Source: Lachnospiraceae bacterium (GTDB taxonomy: Bacteria; Bacillota; Clostridia; Lachnospirales; Lachnospiraceae). Taken from it: a DNA stretch of 34,157 nucleotides. The stretch spans positions 1 through 34,157 of the forward strand of contig JAJPXU010000093.1 in NCBI GenBank assembly GCA_021205305.1, written 5' to 3'. The notes under the pieces were generated by a model that was given only the letters and a program-made list of their open reading frames with translations, did not search any database and had not been told where the DNA came from. Of the stretch, positions 30,753 through 34,157 are shown one piece after another (the stretch's first letter is position 1; each line of letters begins with the position of its first letter). The position numbers and the translations under genes are program-made.

Positions 30753-31493
30753 ATGTTAGAAGGAAAAATCGCGCTCGTGACAGGCGCGAGCAGAGGAATC
30801 GGCCGTGCCATCGCGCTGACACTTGCCGGATACGGCGCGGATGTGGCGGTGAATTACTGCGGCTCTGAGGTGAAAGCACAGGAAGTTGCGGATGAGATTC
30901 AGGCGCTTGGAAGACGCGCAGTCATTGTTCAGGCAGACATTTCTTCACAGGAAGACTGTGAGCGGATGTTTAAAGAGGTGACGGACCAGCTCGGGGCGCC
31001 GGATATTCTGGTGAACAACGCCGGTATCACGCGGGACAATCTGACCCTGCGTATGAGCGCGGAAGATTTTGACAAAGTAATCGATACGAATCTGAAAGGC
31101 ACTTTTTTTTGCATGAAGCTGGCTGCGAAGCAGATGCTGCGTAAGCGCTACGGCAGGATTGTCAGCCTTTCCTCGATTGTTGGTCTGCATGGAAATGCCG
31201 GACAGATCAACTACAGTGCTGCGAAAGCAGGCGTGGTCGGCATGACAAAGAGCCTGGCGAAAGAACTGGCGAGCCGTGGAATTACCGTCAACGCGGTGGC
31301 GCCCGGCTATGTAGAGACGGATATGACAGCGGTGCTTACGGACACGCAGAAAGCGGCAATGCTGACACAGATTCCGCTTGGAAGGATTGGTCAGCCGCAG
31401 GACATCGCGGAGGCGGTCGCATTCCTGGTGTCGGATAAAGCGGCGTACATTACCGGACAGGTGCTGTCTGTAGACGGCGGCATGGGGGCTTAA
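30753..31493 (+). CDS. fabG: 3-oxoacyl-ACP reductase
   Basis: 246-aa short-chain dehydrogenase that reduces 3-oxoacyl-ACP with NADPH. The cofactor loop is [11 protein letters not shown] (about residues 11-21), followed by NNAGI, the catalytic Ser near residue 141 and Y154-xxx-K158 in YSAAKAG. The C-terminus [12 protein letters not shown] is typical. GGAGG lies 11 nt before the ATG. It is the fourth fab gene. Confidence 0.96.
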   Translation: MLEGKIALVTGASRGIGRAIALTLAGYGADVAVNYCGSEVKAQEVADEIQALGRRAVIVQADISSQEDCERMFKEVTDQLGAPDILVNNAGITRDNLTLRMSAEDFDKVIDTNLKGTFFCMKLAAKQMLRKRYGRIVSLSSIVGLHGNAGQINYSAAKAGVVGMTKSLAKELASRGITVNAVAPGYVETDMTAVLTDTQKAAMLTQIPLGRIGQPQDIAEAVAFLVSDKAAYITGQVLSVDGGMGA

Positions 31494-31497
31494 TATT

Positions 31498-31556
31498 GTG
31501 GCGATTCAGAGACAGCAGGCCGCAAACAGCCGGCATAGCTGCTCTGAGTTGGTAAC
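31498..31556. repeat. GTAAC/TTCAGAACAGC-type element, diverged copy
   Basis: 59 bp from GTGGCGATTCAGAGACAGCAGG to GCTGCTCTGAGTTGGTAAC, with AGGCCGCA inside as in the longer copies. It fills the fabG-fabF gap just before the AAAGGA ribosome binding site. Confidence 0.6.
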
Positions 31557-31570
31557 GGAAAGGACATCAT

Positions 31571-32806
31571 ATGAGAAGAGTGGTAGTGACAGGCCTGGGT
31601 GCAGTTTCTCCGATTGGGAATTCTGCGGATGCTTACTGGGACAGCCTGAAGGCAAAAAAGGTGGGGATTGCACCGATCACCCGTTTTGACACAACAGAAT
31701 ACAAGGTAAAGCTTGCCGCAGAGGTGAAGGATTTTGATCCGCTTACTGTGATGGATGTAAAAGAATCCCGGCGCATGGAGCTTTTCAGTCAGTATGCGGT
31801 AGCGGCGGCGGCGGAAGCGCTTGCACAGGCCGGAATCGGTGACCTGACGGAGGAAGAGCGCTATCGGGTGGGCGTTTCCATCGGCAGCGGCATCGGCAGT
31901 CTTCAGATTTTTGAACAGGGACATTCAAAGCTGTTGGAGAAGGGTCCGGGCCGAGTACCGACGCTTTTTGTACCGCTGCTGATTTCCAATATGGCGGCCG
32001 GAAATGTCGGGATTCACTTTGGCTTGAAGGGAAAGAATATTAACGTTGTGACCGCGTGCGCGACTGGTACACATTCCATCGGGGAGGCTTACCGTTCGAT
32101 TCAGGTCGGCGATGCGGATGTGATGGTAGCCGGTGGCACCGAGGCGGCAATCTGCCCGATGGGAGTTGCCGGATTTTCTGCGCTGACCGCTCTGAGCAAA
32201 GAGACCGATCCGCTGCGTGCGTCTCTGCCGTTTGACAAGGACCGGAGCGGGTTTGTCATGGGCGAAGGCGCAGGCGTTCTGATTCTGGAAGAGCTTTCCC
32301 ATGCACAGCAGCGCGGTGCGACGATATTGGCGGAGATTGCCGGATACGGGGCGACCAGCGACGCATATCACATTACATCTCCGGTAGAGACCGGTGAGGG
32401 TGCGGCGCGCGCGATGAAGCTGGCGATGAAGGAAGCAAATCTGGCTCCGGAAGAAATTCAGTATGTCAATGCGCATGGTACTGCGACGCACCTTAATGAC
32501 CTTTGCGAGACGCGCGCGATCAAGGCTGCGTTCGGCGAGGCGGCTTATCAGCTCAATATTAACTCAACCAAATCCATGATCGGCCACGCACTCGGCGCTG
32601 CCGGCGGGCTGGAAGCGGTCGTCTGCGTTAAGAGTATTACGGAGAACTATATCCACGCGACGGCTGGTTTCCGTGAGGCAGAGGAAGAGATGGACCTCAA
32701 TTATACGCCGGAAGGAATTGAGCGGGAAGTAAACGCCTGCCTGACGAATTCACTGGGATTTGGCGGACACAATGCGACGCTGCTTTTCAAAAAGTTTGCA
32801 GAGTAA
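31571..32806 (+). CDS. fabF: Beta-ketoacyl-ACP synthase II
   Basis: 411-aa condensing enzyme that extends acyl-ACP by malonyl-ACP. The catalytic triad is C163 (VTACATGTHSIG), H302 (NAHGTATHLND) and H339 (MIGHALGAAGG). VVVTGLGAVSPIGN at the N-terminus and NSLGFGGHNATLLF at the C-terminus are typical. The Cys-His-His set marks KAS I/II rather than KAS III. Length is normal. It follows fabG after a repeat-like gap of 78 nt. Confidence 0.97.
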   Translation: MRRVVVTGLGAVSPIGNSADAYWDSLKAKKVGIAPITRFDTTEYKVKLAAEVKDFDPLTVMDVKESRRMELFSQYAVAAAAEALAQAGIGDLTEEERYRVGVSIGSGIGSLQIFEQGHSKLLEKGPGRVPTLFVPLLISNMAAGNVGIHFGLKGKNINVVTACATGTHSIGEAYRSIQVGDADVMVAGGTEAAICPMGVAGFSALTALSKETDPLRASLPFDKDRSGFVMGEGAGVLILEELSHAQQRGATILAEIAGYGATSDAYHITSPVETGEGAARAMKLAMKEANLAPEEIQYVNAHGTATHLNDLCETRAIKAAFGEAAYQLNINSTKSMIGHALGAAGGLEAVVCVKSITENYIHATAGFREAEEEMDLNYTPEGIEREVNACLTNSLGFGGHNATLLFKKFAE

Positions 32807-32897
32807 TGCCGACTTCGAGAAATTAGCCGAGTAAAGCTGTAGATGCCAGGCAGGTCAGAACACTAGGAAAAGTGTAAGAACAGGAGTAAAAACCGCT

Positions 32898-33320
32898 ATG
32901 TTAGATTCAAAACAAATCATGGAAATATTGCCGCACCGTTCGCCGTTTCTTCTTGTGGACCGGATCGACGAGCTGGAGCCGGGGGTGCGTGCAGTCGGAC
33001 GCAAGTGTGTGTCCTATAACGAGCCATTCTTTGCCGGACATTTTCCGCAGGAGCCGGTGATGCCGGGCGTGCTGATCCTGGAAGCGCTTGCCCAGGTGGG
33101 TGCTGTCGCGATCCTTTCTCTGGACGAATACAAGGGCAGGCTTGTCCTGTTCGGCGGCATTAATAAGGCGCGTTTTCGCAAGAAGGTTGTACCGGGGGAT
33201 GTCCTTCGCCTGGAGCTTGAGGTGATCAAGGTAAAAGGGCCGGTCGGCATCGGCAAAGCGACCGCCTATGTGGACGATAAGGTCTGCACGGAAGCGGAAC
33301 TGACGTTTGTGATTCAGTAA
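32898..33320 (+). CDS. fabZ: 3-hydroxyacyl-ACP dehydratase
   Basis: 140-aa hot-dog-fold dehydratase that makes trans-2-enoyl-ACP for FabK. Motifs are [14 protein letters not shown]48 in [12 protein letters not shown] and E62 in [11 protein letters not shown] terminator follows at once, so the usual downstream accessory genes (accB, accC, accD, accA) are not in this operon here. Confidence 0.96.
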   Translation: MLDSKQIMEILPHRSPFLLVDRIDELEPGVRAVGRKCVSYNEPFFAGHFPQEPVMPGVLILEALAQVGAVAILSLDEYKGRLVLFGGINKARFRKKVVPGDVLRLELEVIKVKGPVGIGKATAYVDDKVCTEAELTFVIQ

Positions 33321-33340
33321 ATAGTGATTATTGGCTATAC

Positions 33341-33366
33341 ACTCCCCGGGCTCCCGGGGAGTTTTT
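33341..33366 (+). terminator. Terminator of the fab operon
   Basis: ACTCCCCGG pairs with CCGGGGAGT (33354-33362), followed by TTTTT. Confidence 0.92.
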
Positions 33367-33380
33367 CTGCCGGTTTACTA

Positions 33381-33410
33381 TTGCCATGTCCCTGCCGGGC
33401 ATGGTATACT
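33381..33410 (+). promoter_or_regulatory. Promoter of the PurF-like fragment
   Basis: TTGCCA, an 18-nt spacer and TATACT. The leader of about 110 nt can form the stem ACACTTT...AAAGTGT (about 33432-33468) around a GCCG/CGGC core, without a U run. Confidence 0.6.
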
Positions 33411-33530
33411 TCATGCAATACACGTGTTGTTACACTTTGGCCGATGCCCGGCGCGGCAAAAAGTGTGTATCTGGAAGTGTGTGGTCGTTGTGAACAGTAA
33501 CTACAAAGCAGCATCTGAGAGGAGACGAAC

Positions 33531-33767
33531 ATGGGCGGTATATTTGGAGTAGCAGCGAAGAGAAGCTGCACGATGGAACTTTTTTACGGAGTGGATTATC
33601 ATTCCCATCTGGGAACGCGTCGCGGCGGTATGACGGTGTACGGGGAGCAGGGCTTTATGCGCGCGATTCATAATATTGAGAATTCTCCGTTCCGTGTCGT
33701 TCGGCGAATTATTCGGAGCCGTTTTCAGCAAATTATTTTCGGCCGATTTTACATACAAAAAGCCTGA
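33531..33767 (+). pseudogene. Truncated PurF-like amidophosphoribosyltransferase N-terminus
   Basis: The first about 55 residues (MGGIFGVAAKR, FYGVDYHSHLGTRRGGM, IHNIENSPFR) match the N-terminal glutaminase-type domain of a clostridial PurF-like protein. After SPFR (about 33694) the similarity ends and the frame runs into unrelated sequence, stopping at 33767; a full protein would have over 400 aa. Even the intact family form has Gly instead of the Cys nucleophile after Met. Promoter and GAGGAG binding site are intact, so the cut is probably recent. A deletion or insertion at 33694 is the likely cause; an assembly error cannot be excluded. Confidence 0.75.
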
Positions 33768-33858
33768 CGGTCATAATATAACTTGCCGTTTTTGCGAATT
33801 CCGGGAGTACGTGTGGAAACAGTGCAAAACTGCCAGAGACTATGGACAGGCTGTGTGA
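33694..33858 (+). other. Unrelated sequence after the purF junction, with a short open frame
   Basis: In the next frame the stretch codes SFGELFGAVFSKLFSADF, KKPDGHNIT and CRFCEFREYVWKQC, stopping at 33858. The CxxC-FRE motif looks like real protein, and this may be the end of another gene brought next to purF by rearrangement. No start with a binding site is visible. Its last codons run into the inverted repeat. Confidence 0.35.
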
Positions 33859-33946
33859 ATCGTATGGACGGCAAAGGAATGCCGACCACACGGTTCACAC
33901 AACCTGCCCACAGCCTCTAAACGGCAGTTTTACACTGTTTCCACAC
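33811..33946. repeat. 136-bp long inverted repeat
   Basis: Arms start with GTGTGGAAACAGTG at 33811 and end with its complement at 33946. They pair over about 60 bp with a 4-nt AAAC bulge on the right arm. Six of eight mismatches are A-C on the plus strand, so they become G-U pairs in a minus-strand RNA. It may be a miniature transposable element or an RNA gene. Confidence 0.8.
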
Positions 33947-33999
33947 TACGACTACTACTGATTCCCTCTTAATTGATAGATGGATTGCTGAACCTCTCG

Positions 34000-34157
34000 C
34001 TATGTTACTTTAGCGGTTAAACAGGAAATATCACATTGCATGGTGATGGCATCAATAAAACTGACGATAGATTCGTCAAGTTCACGGATGGTGTGGCTTA
34101 ATTTATTTTTCCGGAAAAGTGGCCTTTTTGGGGTCAAATAAAGTGCAGGATAACAGT
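34000..34157 (-). CDS. Partial open frame at the window edge, unknown
   Basis: A minus-strand frame is open from the edge to a TAG at 34000-34002 (51 codons seen, including SHTIRELDESIVSFIDAIT). It has protein-like composition but I do not recognise it. A transposase or element-encoded protein would fit the context. No start is visible. Confidence 0.3.
   Translation of the reverse strand, partial: CYPALYLTPKRPLFRKNKLSHTIRELDESIVSFIDAITMQCDISCLTAKVT

Noticed and set aside
33432-33468. Purine riboswitch before the PurF-like fragment
   Set aside because: Only a simple stem is seen; the conserved loops of guanine or adenine aptamers are absent.

Overview
The window looks like the chromosome of an anaerobic Firmicute of the Lachnospiraceae/Clostridia type. 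The grounds are strong AGGAGG-type ribosome binding sites, sigma-A-like promoters, a clostridial-style fatty-acid cluster (acpP-fabK-fabD-fabG-fabF-fabZ), MutS2, a split IMP pathway (separate IMP cyclohydrolase and AICAR transformylase genes instead of a fused purH), and TrxB, NlpC/P60 and XpaC/TelA proteins. The species call is inference; no rRNA or marker gene is present.

Layout. 1-2340: tail of a probable cell-wall or membrane-anchored surface protein, a 99-aa protein of unknown function, and a convergent hipB-hipA toxin-antitoxin module with paired operators. 2500-5840: a purine block, with a promoter, a clear ZTP (pfl) riboswitch with its terminator, an IMP cyclohydrolase of the PurO type carrying an odd in-frame palindromic insertion, a stand-alone AICAR transformylase, then thioredoxin reductase. 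6000-7850: a secreted SH3-SH3-NlpC/P60 cell-wall hydrolase behind a near-consensus promoter and a WalR-box-like motif. 8088-11940: an XpaC/TelA pair followed by a CmpB-type membrane protein with a hendecad coiled coil. 12000-16350: small Cys-rich protein, zincin-like metallopeptidase, type Ic aspartate aminotransferase, and a zinc-ribbon membrane protein with 54-bp tandem repeats. 16460-19050: polar amino-acid ABC transporter (binding protein, permease, ATPase). 19080-22160: metal-handling cassette with two G3E/COG0523 GTPases and a YkgJ-type Cys-cluster protein. 22200-27030 (minus strand, apart from the terminators): duplicated YARHG-domain secreted protein, atypical response regulator, MutS2. 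27180-33370: ECF-like sigma factor with a putative small anti-sigma membrane protein, then the type II fatty-acid synthesis operon. 33380-34157: a PurF-like gene cut off after about 55 codons, followed by unrelated sequence that includes a 136-bp inverted repeat.

The most interesting unexplained structure is a family of small dispersed elements bounded by GTAAC-N2-TTCAGAACAGC inverted repeats. Two copies (2649-2712 and 27228-27403) share both distinct ends and both lie in 5' leaders. Shorter relatives lie at 24326-24370 (overlapping the mutS2 stop) and 31498-31556 (between fabG and fabF). A second pattern is that several conserved proteins (PurO, HipA, MutS2, FabD, YkgJ) carry extra 20-50 aa in-frame segments. 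A third is the 136-bp inverted repeat beside the broken purF-like gene: its mismatches become G-U pairs on the minus strand, which suggests a minus-strand RNA hairpin. All functional statements beyond motif recognition are inference from family knowledge; no database search was run.
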